From assembly GCA_038373865.1 (NCBI GenBank), contig JAXGGA010001708.1:62001-126000 (forward strand): DNA of 64,000 bases. The letters are read 5' to 3'. The notes under the pieces are model-generated. The model saw nothing but the letters and a program-made list of their open reading frames with translations, did not search any database and was not told where the DNA came from. This document shows positions 24,619-37,012 of this stretch, one piece after another. Every line of letters starts with the position of its first letter. The stretch's first letter is position 1. Position numbers and translations under genes: made by a program. Source of the stretch: Uloborus plumipes. Its lineage: Eukaryota; Arthropoda; Arachnida; Araneae; Uloboridae.

Positions 24619-26880
24619 AGAAGTATTATCTCATTCCCAGGAAAAAAAAAGTTTTGACAGTGTGCAAGTATATAAATAATTCCTTCTGTAATTTATTAAT
24701 TGAAATTTAGTTTTAAAAACATGTATAGCAGGATGAAATCATGGCATTTTTTTTAACATTCGGAGAAGAGGAAACTGCAGCAAAGTGAATTATTTAAGAT
24801 GGTTTACCTTTTAAATATTAACAAAGTAGACATTTGTTTTGAAACATAGTGTATCAAGAAAAAATAAAGCCTACCTCCAAACAAAGGGGGGAGATGGGGA
24901 TTTTCATTTTTTCCTACTTATCTTGTATAGTGAGAAATAAACTTTTTTTACAGTGAAACATTATTTTCTATTTAATTACTAAAAGTTTTTTCCTTCAAAT
25001 GAATGAATAAGTTATGAAACAATAAGCGAATAAATAACTAAATTATTTCACCTATAATATTTCCTAAATATATAGAGATAAAGATAAAATGAGTGAATAA
25101 ATTAGTGAATGAATAAGTAATGAATCGTTTGCATTGACGGTTAGAGGTTAAACCCCCTCTCAGAGCCTTTGGTTTTCACACATATTTCCATTTCTAATGC
25201 AATAAATTATACACTTGTAAGGACTGCTATAAAGAGGCATTGGGAATTATTAGAAATATTTCAAATCGAAAATAATTTTAACCGGCTAAAATTATACCAT
25301 GCATTACTTCCTATTATTATGATTAATATTTAAATAGTAATGCACTTGAAATATTTGAAGGACTTCTGTTCACACCTATATAAATCTTTATTTTCAATAG
25401 ATTTTGCAGCATACATATTAAAGAAGTTATAAGTTTTTAAAAAATGTATTTTTTGACGTTTTTGCCATAGCAAAACCGTGTTAAATAGTGTTTGATAGAA
25501 AAGGGGCGGTGGGACAAAAAATAGACTTTCAAAAAAGCTAATGGGGGGGGGGGCGTAGGCAGTAGTATTTTCGTGTCGGTGGTAAAACTGAAAAATATAC
25601 CTACAGATAACATACTGTGTTTTTAAGTAAAGAAATAAGAATCTTTTTATCGTTGTTATATATTTCTTTATCTCATACTGTACCTAGGTAAAGTTGTTGT
25701 TAGTTACATTTATTACTGTGCATGTTACCATTTTATTTAACTAAACCTGCTTTTTTATTTTGTTTTCAAAGTTTTTTTTAAGATTAAAAAAACAAAAAAG
25801 CATAGGTACAAATCGCTAACCTTCTGAACAATTCATTTTTCTCAGAAAAAATTCTCATTATTGAAAAAGATTGAAACAAAGTTTCTATACATCACTCGAA
25901 ACCAAGTATTTTATTTTTCGAGAAAATAATGATTGTTCTTTTCTGAGGTTTGAGAATTTTAACGGTTTCAAGTTGCGCAAAAAGCATTTAAATGTCAATC
26001 TCTATTCCCTAAAGAAACTTTTTCTTTTTTCAATTAAAAAATCTCCAATTTCCATCGAAATACGTTTTCAAAAGAAGGAGTGTCAAACCATTTGAAGGCA
26101 AAGGAATTTTTACCTGGCACGTAAATTCTACCATTTCGGAAAAAAAAGGAGGAGGAAATAAAATAAAATTCATTTACCGATTACATTAAACTGATTTGGA
26201 ATTTTAGAAAAATGTAGATTGGAAATGCTTTTGGTGGGAAAAGAATGCCAGCGATTTTTAACCAAACTATTTTATTCATTGCAATGAGTCTGTAGAAGTT
26301 CTGTTAATCCGAATGAAAATAATACAACAATTGTGAAGCGATAGTTTGAGAGCACAAAATATTTCTGTCATTTCTAAAAGATAAATAAAATGAGGTGTTG
26401 AGTTTTACCACATTTTTCTATCAAAGCTTTCTATCTACTACTCAGAAGCAAACGAAGTATTTTTAATTTAATAAAACGGGTAAATACGTCTGATTTTTCC
26501 ATTGAGAATATTTTGCATTTATTTCGAATGATTTCTTTTTTCAGTATTAAAATAATTACTTCTTTGTCTTTTGCAAAATTTTTCCTAAAAGGCCTTTAAA
26601 GTCTTAGCTTCAAGGAAAACAAAGCTTTCTCCATTTAATAGTCACTTAACAACGTTACTTTGATTTATATTTTTTAAAAGAGAAAATACTAACGAAATAC
26701 TGTTTGTATTTGTTTTATGAGTAAAATATCGTAATTTTGCAAATTAAATTGCATATTTGCTGTGTTTTCAGAACTGTACTTATAAAAGCACCTAATAAAT
26801 TGAAAGCGTTTAGGAATTTCAGATGATCCAACATATCTCTTTTCTTTTTCTTTTTTTTTCTTTTTTTTTTTTTTTTAAGT
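24301..26880. other. AT-rich DNA with homopolymer runs
   Basis: No gene seen. A 30-base A run lies at 24587-24616, a G run near 25542-25553 and a T-rich, C-interrupted run at about 26837-26877. The A and T runs could be retroposon tails, but no SINE or LINE body was recognised beside them. Confidence 0.5.
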
Positions 26881-27116
26881 AAAGGTCATTCCATAGAAAT
26901 GTCAACCTCAGCCGAAGATAAAAGAATACCGAAGTGAAAAAAGTATTTAAAAATAAGTAAATAAACTTAAATCATAAGACATAAGAAGTTAAAAGAATTG
27001 AAAAATTATTGTAATTTTCACTGAGATTAGCCATAATAAATAGTTTGTAGTGTGTCTACTGCTTGTTAATCGAGGGTTACGTTAGTCATGCTACGTTAGT
27101 CACACGCCATCTTGAG

Positions 27117-27285
27117 TAAAAGTGACACTTAAGACTAAAAAAAACTTCAGATTTAATAAATGTGTTTTATGTTTTTAAAATATATTAAACAAAAATGCTT
27201 ATTTGCAAATATCTTTAATAAAAGTGACACTTAAGATTGAAAAAAATTAAGATTTAATAAATGTGTTTATGTTTTTAAAAGCCAA
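27117..27285. repeat. Two ~65-bp direct repeats
   Basis: AAAAGTGACACTTAAGA followed by an A-rich stretch and TTTAATAAATGTGTTT occurs at about 27119-27180 and again at about 27219-27284, roughly 100 bp apart, with few differences. Confidence 0.85.
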
Positions 27286-30200
27286 CTTTACATATTTTTC
27301 ACATATATCATTCAATTTTAACACTTGCTTAACTTCGAAAAATTTTTGCCTCACAACATGAGCATTAATTTTCTGGGTTGCAAAAATGTTACGTTAGTCA
27401 CACTGCCCTTTTGGTTAAAAAAATATCTACTGTCAGTAATTTTGTTTTAAATTCTTAGTAGAAATGATATATTGATAGGGGAAGACCGCCTATATTGGAC
27501 CCCCTAAGAACAGGAGGCCGGTGTCGCTCAATGTGTAGCAAAACAAAAATACCAAATAGGTCATCGTAAGCTAAATTTAATCAGGAACCGCCCTAGGAGC
27601 TTATATTTTCTAAAAATACAGAAATGATTTTTTAAAAAATTATCTTTCAAAAAGTTGCAAAAGTCCAGTTTAGGAATATATGCGCCTATATTGAACCACG
27701 CGCTTCCTAAATTGGACCGTACCAGGAAATCATAGAATAATTTATATTTGAACTATATATCTTTTTTCCAGGATTTGCAATAGAATTTCTTTTGATTCGG
27801 TCTTATTTAGGCAGTGTTGATACACTCACCGATGGCATTTTATGCATTTAATTATGTTTTGCGCTTCATTTCTAGGATAAATATTGCAATAACAATTGTT
27901 TTATGCAGTTTCTTGCTTATTCTTGTGTGACTTTTTCGGTTCTATGCTTCTTTCATACGGCGTTAGAATGATTGCTGAGATAGCCTTCCTTTTTGCTCTT
28001 TCTATTTTTTAGGTAAATTGATATGTGAGCCTTGCCTTTACAAAATCATAGTTGAAGTTGACAATCCTGCTTTGATGAGAACTATCCGCTGATTATGCAG
28101 AGCCTGAACAAAATTAAGTCGTAGCTAGTTCTTGTACATGGTGTACAACAGTGCTCCAGCCAAGTCAATGCCGCTAAACACGTCAAATAACAGACCGAAC
28201 TCGTGTTCTTTAGAATTAACTCACAGCATTTGACATGGCCTTGATTGAGGTTTACCCATAAGAGTTACCAAACAATTCTTCTAGTCGATATTGGGTAATG
28301 AATCTCATTGAATGTTCTTGCATCTACGTATCACACGCTCGATTAAAATATGTAGACAGAGGCTGAAAAAAGAACATCTTGCATAATGTGCTTAAGGATA
28401 AAGCATTATTATATCGCTCTCGTTTACAGCGGCGGCGCTAGGTGGGGGGCAGGGGGGGCAATTGCCCCCCTGTCGGAAGCGTCTTGCCCCCCCGTCGGGG
28501 AAAATTCCGAGCTCGTCGGAAAAAAAAATTCCGACGCTAAAATTTTTTCCGATAGAAATCTAATAGATTCCGACAGAATAAGTAAAATTTTCCAAAGAAA
28601 TATTTTTTTTCAAAAAAAAAAAAAAATAAAATAAAATTTAAATTATTTCCATTAATTGAAAAATAGCGCGAATTTTTATCCAATGCAGAACACGAAAACC
28701 TCCTGGTAAGTTCTTCTCGTGATCCATCCTTCTGCTCTCATCTCGTTGTGTCCAGTCCAGACGAACACGGTATTTTAGTTTTGGGCAAAGTTTCTTTGTT
28801 GAAAAGGAGAAATCTTTTTTCCTAATCAGACACCACAGGAAAACCGCTTGTAGCGTGTTTTGAACAAACATTCATTGTCATTCGAGAGACACTTTCCGAT
28901 CTTCCCGATGGCGATTCGATGAATAGCTGTTTCTAAATGATTTCCTGTCATTCATTGCCTGCTGGCCTACTGTCGCGTCGTCTTGTCAGCAGGGGGTAGA
29001 AAGCCCGAGTGACAATTAGGCTATCGGAAATTTTCAAAGGAAATGTAGAATGGGAAGTGGGGAAATGCTTAGGTCCCCGTATGGAAGACCTCAGACGAAA
29101 CTTTTTCAAAAGCGATTCGAAAAATCGTCGTACAGTTGGACGATTCTAGTAACTAGTGGTTCGACGCAATTTAAAGTTCTGTCTAATGAGTTAGGCACTT
29201 ACTCGTATAGTAAGAAGAAAGTAAAGTTAAAGCTCAAAATAATTTTCTTCATTACAGAGGTAAGAACTTATTGTGTTTCATAAAGAAATGATAGAGCTTC
29301 GCTTCTCAATTTGTTATTTAATTGCATTGCGTATCCTTCTCTAACATGCATGTACATTTGCTTTAAAAGAAAAAAAATATGATAACTTTTTATCGATATA
29401 ATTTATAGTTGTGTTATACTATGCCGATGGTTTTAAAACATTAAACGATATTTGCAGAATGTAGTCTTTTGCCGCTTGAATAATACATGAAGAATGATGG
29501 TTAGCATTGATTTTAACTGAGCTGATTAAATTAAAAGTTCTATTATTTGTGTCAATTTATATTTCCGCCGTTTAAAATATAATCAACTCGAAATCATCAT
29601 AGAATGTATTTGGGAAGATCACTTATGCCACTGGAAAATGTGTTTTAAGTGTAAACATGCACTGAGTAATTTTTAAATTTCACAAAAAGATACGATTTTT
29701 TCCTACGTTTTTCCAGAAGGAGGACAAGGGGTATATACTCATCGTCAATTATACCAAAAAATAACAAAAATCACACCCACTTGTAAATCTATTAATTTCC
29801 CAAAATCAGGGGGAGCATTGCTTTCGTCTCCGATCCCCCAGCCAAAGGCAGGCCTGCTGAAATGTATTGGTTATGAAATGTAGAGATTCTGATAACATTT
29901 GTAATCATTAATTTTATTTTAAAGTAATAAAAAATTTAAGTTCGATGAAAGGCCAGAACTTGGAAAAGCAAGTTTGAGATTGTTTTGGGACTGGGCGGCT
30001 TGTTTTTTTTTTTTTTTGCTATTTTCTTCTTTTTTCTTTTCTTATCAGTTTTAATAGTGTATCTAAATTTGCTAATTCTGTCGTATGAGCTAGGCTGGAG
30101 TAGGAAAGGGATTTCCAACAAATAAAGTTTGGGACACAACATATGAAAAAAAAACAAAAGCCAAGATGGATACGAAATTGATCTCTTTCTCGGTTTTTTT

Positions 30201-30602
30201 CGTATATATATATCCTTTAATATCGATTTGTCCATTCATTTTTAATTTTGTCTCTTTTACGGATATTTTTGAGCTTCGGGTTTAATTTTTTCAGCTTTTC
30301 TCTCTTTCTATTGTATTTAAATTTAAATTAGCATACGATAAAATGCGCAATATTTTTTCTTCTGTAACAGGATTTGAAAACTTCGCCTACAAAGCGTTCA
30401 GCAATTATCCTATTAGTGTAGACGAAACTATTTTAATTTTTTACTATGTGGAAGTGTAGAATTAAAAAAATAGTACTTGGTAGTATTGTCCTATGCGGGG
30501 GAAAAACCAAAGGAATTTCCATGCCTCTCAACGAAAAAGAAACTTTTAAAGTGGTTATAATTTTATAGATGTTTTTTGAAAAGAACATTTGTTGGGGAGT
30601 GG

Positions 30603-30675
30603 GGTTAGCAATAACGTAACTAGAGGGGACAAACCGGGCTCGTGTCCCGGGCGCCAGAATTTAGGGGTGCTGAAC
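30603..30675. repeat. Possible hAT-end fragment inside B
   Basis: The phrase AACGTAACTAGAGGGGACAA, then CCCGGGCGCCAGAATTTAGGGG, resembles the GC-rich terminal part of some hAT-like repeats. No partner end was located, so this may be a fragment of an older insertion inside element B. Confidence 0.3.
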
Positions 30676-31913
30676 TGGCTAAGTAACTGCATAATTTTCT
30701 TTTCATTATTTTTTAAAAAAAAGACAAATTTTTAAAAGAAAGCTCTCCCTAAAAAAAGTCTCAATGCAGGCACAGGAAGAATTTAAAGAAATGTCTTTGA
30801 ATGTTTAAAAGGCGTAGGAATGATTAACGGAGAGAAAGTGAGAAGAGGCCAGTAAATGGCTTGAATATATTTTCTTTTAGAGAGTGACCAGTTAAAGTTT
30901 CATCTTGAATCACTCACTCCGAGAAGTGAAGCTTTGAAAGCACCCCGATACAAAGAAGCGGAAAATGCGTCCCTTTTCCAAGATTAAACTGCAATAAAAC
31001 TGTCAACATGGTGTCTTCCTTTTAGCTTACAATGACGAAAGCTTGTCCACCCCACTGGCCTAGGGGAAAATCCTTGCAGCGTTCCCTTGTAGGTAGCCTC
31101 TGTTTTAGGAATCGGAGCCACAAGTGCCCCCTATCTGTCTTTCAGTAGAATCATTCACTTAAAGGGCATCTTTAGCTATCACAACGGATTTATTTCATCT
31201 CTTCTAATATTGCTTATTTCCTCTATGATATTCCGTTTTCAGAAACTAGGAAGGAGTTTATTCTTTAATCAGGTAAGATTAATTCAGCAACTGCTTCAAG
31301 CATCAAAGTCTACATGGATGCTCGTATTTTTTATTAAAAAAATATTTTAAATATATATTTCTAAACAATTTGAATAATAAAAATGACCGGTTTTAAAGTA
31401 AATCACTTAATCGGGTTTCCGGAAATTTTTGCGTTAATAAAAAGTACCAATTTTAAAATTTAAATTCTTGTTTTAAATAAATAAATTGTACAGAATATTT
31501 TTCAGCCATAATATGTGATGTTTCGTAAAGTATTTAATAAACAAATGATAATTAAAAAACATTTATTCAATAATAACTTTTTTTTTAATACTCTCGTTCC
31601 ATTTCTTACACAGTAAAGTTTAGGATTTCTAAGTTTCTTAAAATTTCACTGTACACTAGGGTGGGTCGAAAAAAAATAATTATTTTTTTTCGAAACGCTA
31701 TACGGCGGAAAACTTGCCTCTAGGGTAGGTAAGTAAAATGCAGATTAAACAGAGGAAAAATATTGAGTCCCCAGCTAGCGCATTGTACTTGAAATTTCGA
31801 TTTTTTTCGAAAATTAAGTTATTTTCCAAATTTTTTTGCAATACTCTATCAATAACATTTTATTCCGCTACAGTGAAAATCCTTTACTAAAATGGTTGAA
31901 AAACACATAAAGA

Positions 31914-32335
31914 ATGTTAACTGGTCAAAATCGTTTAATTTGCGGTGGCGCAAAAGACTCAAAAATCGGTAAATTATTGCCTTTCATGCTCGCAGCAATT
32001 CTAGTCGGCCTCGTTGCCCGGTGAATGACAGTCATTAGTGTTCAATGTATCAAGCTTTTCAACGCATTTCCCACATGGAAATTAGTTCGTCCGAGGAATT
32101 TGAAAATAAATTGATAAAAACTGGACATAAAGATTCTGAATAGTACGCTCGAACTAAGTTACCATGGCAGATGCGCATGATATTGAAAAATACTGCATTG
32201 ACCTGTGATTGCTCCAGAATTTCGAGCAGAGCAACGGCTGTTGAAGCTTCAAGTATGATGAATGTTAACCGGTTAAAATCATTCAATTTGCGGTAGAGCA
32301 AAAGACTCAGAAATCGGTAAATTATTGCATTTAAG
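31914..32335. repeat. Direct repeat inside the left arm of C
   Basis: GAATGTTAACTGGTCAAAATCG through TCGGTAAATTATTGC at about 31914-31983 is repeated at about 32264-32332 with a handful of differences, about 349 bp apart. The right arm carries one corresponding copy in inverse orientation. The duplicated subterminal unit could be a transposase-binding repeat or the result of an internal rearrangement. Confidence 0.85.
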
Positions 32336-33128
32336 GTACGTACTAGAACCTTAAAGGAATATGTAGTAAATTATTCTGAGCTCTGTGTGTTAAAAGATAA
32401 CTACTTTTTTAGTTTACACTACAGTTTATTGTAATGAAGTAAGCATAGAAAAGGTACTAAAAGAGCACATTAATCTTGTCTTTTTATTACAGTAACATAT
32501 TTACTGCATTGCAAAAGTCTCACTATTTTTGTGTGTTTAAGTCGAAGCTGTACTTGCTGCAAAACTTTGGCACTGAATCTTTTGATTAAAAAGGTAGATC
32601 TTATTAAACCATCTCGGTTCTTCCGAAGACGATTTTTTTAGCTGTTTTGTGTTAAATAAAAACTTACCCATCTGTCACCAGTTTCACCAGCAGTGATTTT
32701 AGCCCGCGATTAATCATCAGAAACTCTTCGGAAAAAATGGAAGTGGTGTAAGTGTAATAGTGATCCGATTAATTATTTCTGTGCAGTTCGTTGCCTGAAG
32801 GCTAATTTTTAAGACCGAAAGTACCTTATTGATTCTGGTTTGCGGGATTATTTTCTAGTTTTTATAATTTTCTGAAACCTAACTTACTGATGTATTTTCC
32901 TGCATCCACTATCATCCTAAGAAGCAAGTGCTCCGGATGGGCAAACAATGCATTTCTTTAAATCATAGGATCAACTACTCTAATCAAATTCTCCCATAGC
33001 AATCTTATGTATTTGATTTGCTTCAAAAATATATGTAGGACCATCTGTTATGTATTGGCTTTTTTTTTAATTATTTGAGCCATACAAACATGTATGATTG
33101 AGAATAAAAACATACTAACAGTTTGTGA

Positions 33129-33870
33129 TTATCTGAAGGGGTTTCCGCACTTACATATAGTCTCAAAACTGTTAGCTGTTGTCATCCATCGTGAGTAGGA
33201 ACGAGGACCTGGTTCGCGAGCAGTAAAGTCCACAGTGCAGCTGCCTGACTTTATAACAGAACTTATGCACACAGGTATTGTTGCTCTTTGTTTACAAATT
33301 GGAATCAATGCCTGGTACCTCAAAATCCAGTATTGGAAGTTTTTTGCATTTATGAAGATGGATACTAATTAGCTACTAAACGATTTTAGCATAGTCGTTT
33401 CACATTTTAAGGCTTGGAACAAATGCTCTACAAAGACAACTCGTGAAAGTGCAAAGGCAAACTCCCCACTGTAGAGGTGTTTTGTTGTTCTATAAAATAC
33501 ATAAATATTTTCTCCAACCATGGTTAGTAACTGTGCCGTAACTTTTATACATCTAGTTCATCTAAGGAAAAACGACATTCAGTCAGATTAGAGATAATGC
33601 TATCAGCAATGTTCTGAGCAGTTTCACTTAATGGTGTAACGTGACCAACAAACACACAGATCCATGGTTTTTAATTAAAGAATAATGTTACTATTTTATG
33701 TATGGTTGAGGTTTTAAGTGTTTTTGGTTAATGTTCTGAATTACAAGGGCGTTATTCGTCCTTCCATCAAAAAAAGTCCTTAGAGCGGACTGCGTTCTTC
33801 AATGCATTGGTTTTAAAGTTCACTACGTTATGCTTTTTTCCCTTCTAATTTTACTTTTGTTAATAATATG
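33129..33870 (-). pseudogene. Broken coding remnant in element C, family not identified
   Basis: Reading the minus strand from about 33870 down to 33129, short open pieces follow each other in different frames: a DGRTNNALVIQ piece near 33765, then WICVFVGHVTPLSETAQNIADSII near 33660-33590, and then the longest piece (33323-33129) with PGPRSYSRWMTTAN. Stops and shifts separate them. The peptides have protein-like composition in a DNA context that is otherwise AT-rich, and lie where a transposase should be. The SRWxTTAN phrase is one I loosely associate with uncharacterised transposon proteins of arthropods, but I cannot name the family. No complete catalytic triad can be assigned. Confidence 0.4.
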
Positions 33871-36800
33871 AGAGTGGCCGTCATTAGTAACGATATTCAT
33901 ATCTTTCATCATACTTGAAGCTTCAACGGCCGTTGTTCTGCTCGAAATTCTGGAACGATTACAGTTAAATGCAGTATTTTTCAATATCATGCGCATCTGC
34001 CATGGTAACTTAGTTCGAGCGTACTATTCAGAATCTTTATGCCCAGTTTTTATCAATTTATTTTCAAATTCCTCGGACGAACTAATTTCCATGTGGGAAA
34101 TGCGTTGAAAAGCTTGATACAGTGAACACTAATGACTGTCATTCAAGTCTTTTGCGCCACCGCAAATTTAACGATTTTGACCAGTTAACATTCTTTATGT
34201 GTTTTTCAACCATTTTAGTAAAGGATTTTCACTGTAGCGGAATAAAATATTATTGATAGAGTATTGCAAAAAAATTTGGAAAATAACTTAATTTTCGAAA
34301 AAAATCGAAATTTCAAGTACAATGCGCTAGCTGGGGACTCAATATTTTTCCTCTGTTTAATCTGCATTTTACTTACCTACCCTAGAGGCAAGTTTTCCGC
34401 GGTATAGCGTTTCGAAAAAAAATTATTATTTTTTTTCGACCCACCCTACTGTACACTTCTTCTAATGCTGAATATTGGATAGTTTAAATGTTATTTGCAT
34501 TTTTTTTTACTTGAGATTTTTTCTAAAGTGAAATTCATGAAAATATTTTTAATTTGCAAAGTATTTGAGGCTTTTAAAATTTCTTTCATTTCAAATAGTT
34601 TTCAAACGTATTAAATATAATATTCAATGTGAAAAGGAAAACAATTACTCATTTGGTATTTAGTTAACGATTTTTTTTTAAACAATTGGAAGCATTCCTT
34701 TTCTTTTTTTTCTTAATTTCAAAATAAAAACTACTGAAAAACTAGAAATAAACTGAATAAAGATAGAACTCTCATTTTACACGATTCCCGATTTTTCAAT
34801 TATGAATTGAAAAAACTGTTTTTGTTTTGAAAATATTTAAGGTTACTCAGCTTGTGTTTATTTTTGTTTTTATTATTATTATCATTATTCTCTAAGTTAT
34901 CATTTGATGATATAGTAAAAGCTTTTGCAGCCAAAAAAATCTCGCAAAGTAAAGTTCTAGTGGTTTTCGTTTTTTAATGTAAGTGATGTAAAGATGAAAC
35001 TAAATAGAAATGTATTTAAAATGTTTCTTCATTATTATTAGTCTTATATTCAATAATTAAATAATATTTTCCAAAAAACCGAAAGTAAAACATCGTTTTA
35101 TTTTGAAACTCGGGTGGCATGTCATTTAAAATTAAAATGAGAAAAGTTAGCACAAGAGGCGTAGCCGATTAAAAGTTGAAGAAGTTCGGTATTTTGAAGT
35201 GATAAATTGCAGTTTACTATAAGGTATCACTCCAAAATTGTCAATTCAATGCAACATTTTTACTCGGACTTCAGAATTAGGATTTCTAACAAATAAAAAT
35301 ATTTATGGGGAAATTAATAATTTCTAATAAAAAATGGAGTGTTTTTTAATTTACGAAACAAACTTTTCTTTTCATTTCTTTTCAAGAAACGAAAACGGGG
35401 GAGAGGGGGGTCCCACGATATTTTTATTTATAGTAAAAAGAATTTAAAAAACGGACGTAACTAAGCTGGTGAAACCCGGAAAAAATTACAAAAATTTCAT
35501 TAATTAATAATTTCATTCTCCGTATATCTATTTATTTCGGATAATAAAACTTGTATTAGTATGTTTCTATCATTTTATTTAGTTTCAATCATCGTTTTTT
35601 AGTTTGATGATAAGCTGTAAATATAAAACTCGTATTTGTTTTGTTAGAGGTAATAATGATTACTTTTGTATTTACGCATCATAAAAAATGGAAAGATAGA
35701 AGAGGGTGGGGGGAGTTAGTGAATGTAAATTTTAAAATTTTATTTATGCCCCCCTGTCGGGGAAGCTTGCCCCCCTGTCGGGCATTTCCTCGCGCCACCT
35801 CTGCTCGTTTACCAAGTTTATTGCATCTATGCTCTTGGTTTAACGGTTTTGATGAAATATTGTATCAATTGTGTGAGTTATCGTTTGTGATCCAACCTTT
35901 TTTTGAACAAGCATATTGCTCACCATGGGGTGCTTTTACGATAAGCACATACATGGAACCTATTCTTTTGAAATTAAGCATGGGGAGGGAGATAGGGTGT
36001 AGCAATTCTGTTGCACTCATGCAGCAAATAGCAAGTGTGTTTCTAACACGTTCAAAATACATTACTGCTTCAAACTAGTGTTTACCTTTATACGTCAATA
36101 TATTTTTGGGGCTTTTGGACAGTGAAAAGACCGGTTTCATCTATATTGAACATTTTAGAAGCATATTAATTGCTTCTTTTTAAAATCTTTTCGAACAAAT
36201 CGAAGAATTTCATTTTTTTCCTCTGTAAACCAGCACTAATTTTATTTAAATTAATAACTATGTTTAACAACCTGAAACTGCAACTTAATGGAAAAAGAGA
36301 AAAAAAAATACTTCAAGAATTTGCAGCTTCTAGAAAATATGCTTGATAAAAAAATGAATATCGTGAATAGGTGTTAAAGTATGCTTAAAATAATCTTAAC
36401 TACGCTATTAAATCAGATGAGTCACTTATTTAATGTTACAATTAATAAAAAGTCTTGCTTAAAATCATATTCTTAAATTGGACCACCGGTCCAATATAGG
36501 AAAATTTTTTCGGTCCAATAAAGGAAAACATGCCATTTTTTATTCTTCAGCTTATTTCTCTGTCAAAAATTATCACAATCGAGCATATAAATACATAGAT
36601 GTGATCCTTATTAAACACAGATTATCATGCTATAACTGTAGTTTACCTCAGCCCACAAGTTTTAGTACTATCTTACTAGGTACAAGTCCGAAAAATAAGA
36701 TTTTACACGTTTCCAACATAAATCATGCCGTAACTCACGCTACGCAGTTCGAAGACCGGTGAAACTTCATACACATTGATTTTATTCCTAAAACTTTATG

Positions 36801-37012
36801 TATCTACCGTTAAAGTGTAGCATAGATCTCTGTACTTGATTTTAAACCCGAAGTCCAATTTAAGCAGTAGTCCAATATAGGCGGTCTTCCCCTACCATGT
36901 ACATTGTAAATCCACCAGCATAACAATTTTTTTTTTTTTAAATCTTTTAAGTTACAAGTAAAAACAGTTACAAAATCAGCTCTGAATGCTAAGTTAGTTA
37001 CTATGGAATGAC

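Larger units (their letters stand above)
31649..34456. mobile_element. Element C: 2.8-kb transposon with long terminal inverted repeats, inserted in B
   Basis: The element runs 31657-34448. The ends start TAGGGTGGGTCGAAAAA in mirror orientation. The inverted similarity continues, with gaps, for about 0.5-0.6 kb on each side (31657 to about 32255, and about 33910 to 34448). The left arm has an extra ~60 bp at about 31965-32025. The 8-mer CTGTACAC is duplicated exactly at 31649-31656 and 34449-34456. An 8-bp duplication and TAGGG start fit hAT. Such long ends are unusual for hAT and are more typical of MULE or Foldback/Galileo-type elements, so the superfamily is open. The central 1.6 kb holds broken minus-strand coding remnants. 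Confidence 0.88.
28419..35811. mobile_element. Element B: hAT-like element inserted in A
   Basis: The element runs 28427-35803. The left end is CAGCGGCGGCGCTAGG and the right end is CCTCGCGCCACCTCTG, an imperfect inverted pair of the CAGNGGYGGCGC type typical of hAT elements. Further inverted GGGGGGCA/TGCCCCCC and CTGTCGGGG words lie just inside each end. The 8-mer CTCGTTTA is repeated exactly at 28419-28426 and 35804-35811, as expected for hAT insertion. Without element C it is about 4.6 kb. Several short open frames (28638-28871 minus, 29050-29283 plus) show no BED finger or hAT dimerisation motif that I recognise, so coding capacity seems lost. Confidence 0.88.
27476..36894. mobile_element. 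Element A: TA-flanked transposon split by nested insertions
   Basis: The left end reads TAGGGGAAGACCGCCTATAT from 27476, and its reverse complement ends at 36894; the match extends about 25 bp through ATTGGAC. TA lies at both edges and may be the target duplication. The word ATTGGAC or a variant recurs inside, near both ends: about 27494, 27690 and 27712 on the left, and 36475, 36489, 36512, 36853 and 36869 on the right in either orientation. Subtracting element B leaves about 2 kb of element A. No transposase is readable, so it is either a non-autonomous copy or strongly decayed. Confidence 0.8.
26885..37012. mobile_element. Tentative outermost element of the nested stack
   Basis: GTCATTCCATAG at 26885-26896 is repeated in reverse complement at 37001-37012, outside element A on both sides. 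Between the left copy and element A, the word ACGTTAGTCA occurs at 27079, 27093 and 27391. A related TTAGTTAC word lies beside the right copy. A 12-bp match is not significant on its own in 64 kb. The call rests on its symmetric position around A and on the repeated word, and stays tentative. Confidence 0.35.

Noticed and set aside
29936..30235. 99-codon minus-strand gene rich in Lys
   Set aside because: The Lys stretch comes from T-rich low-complexity DNA at 30001-30040; no motif is seen.
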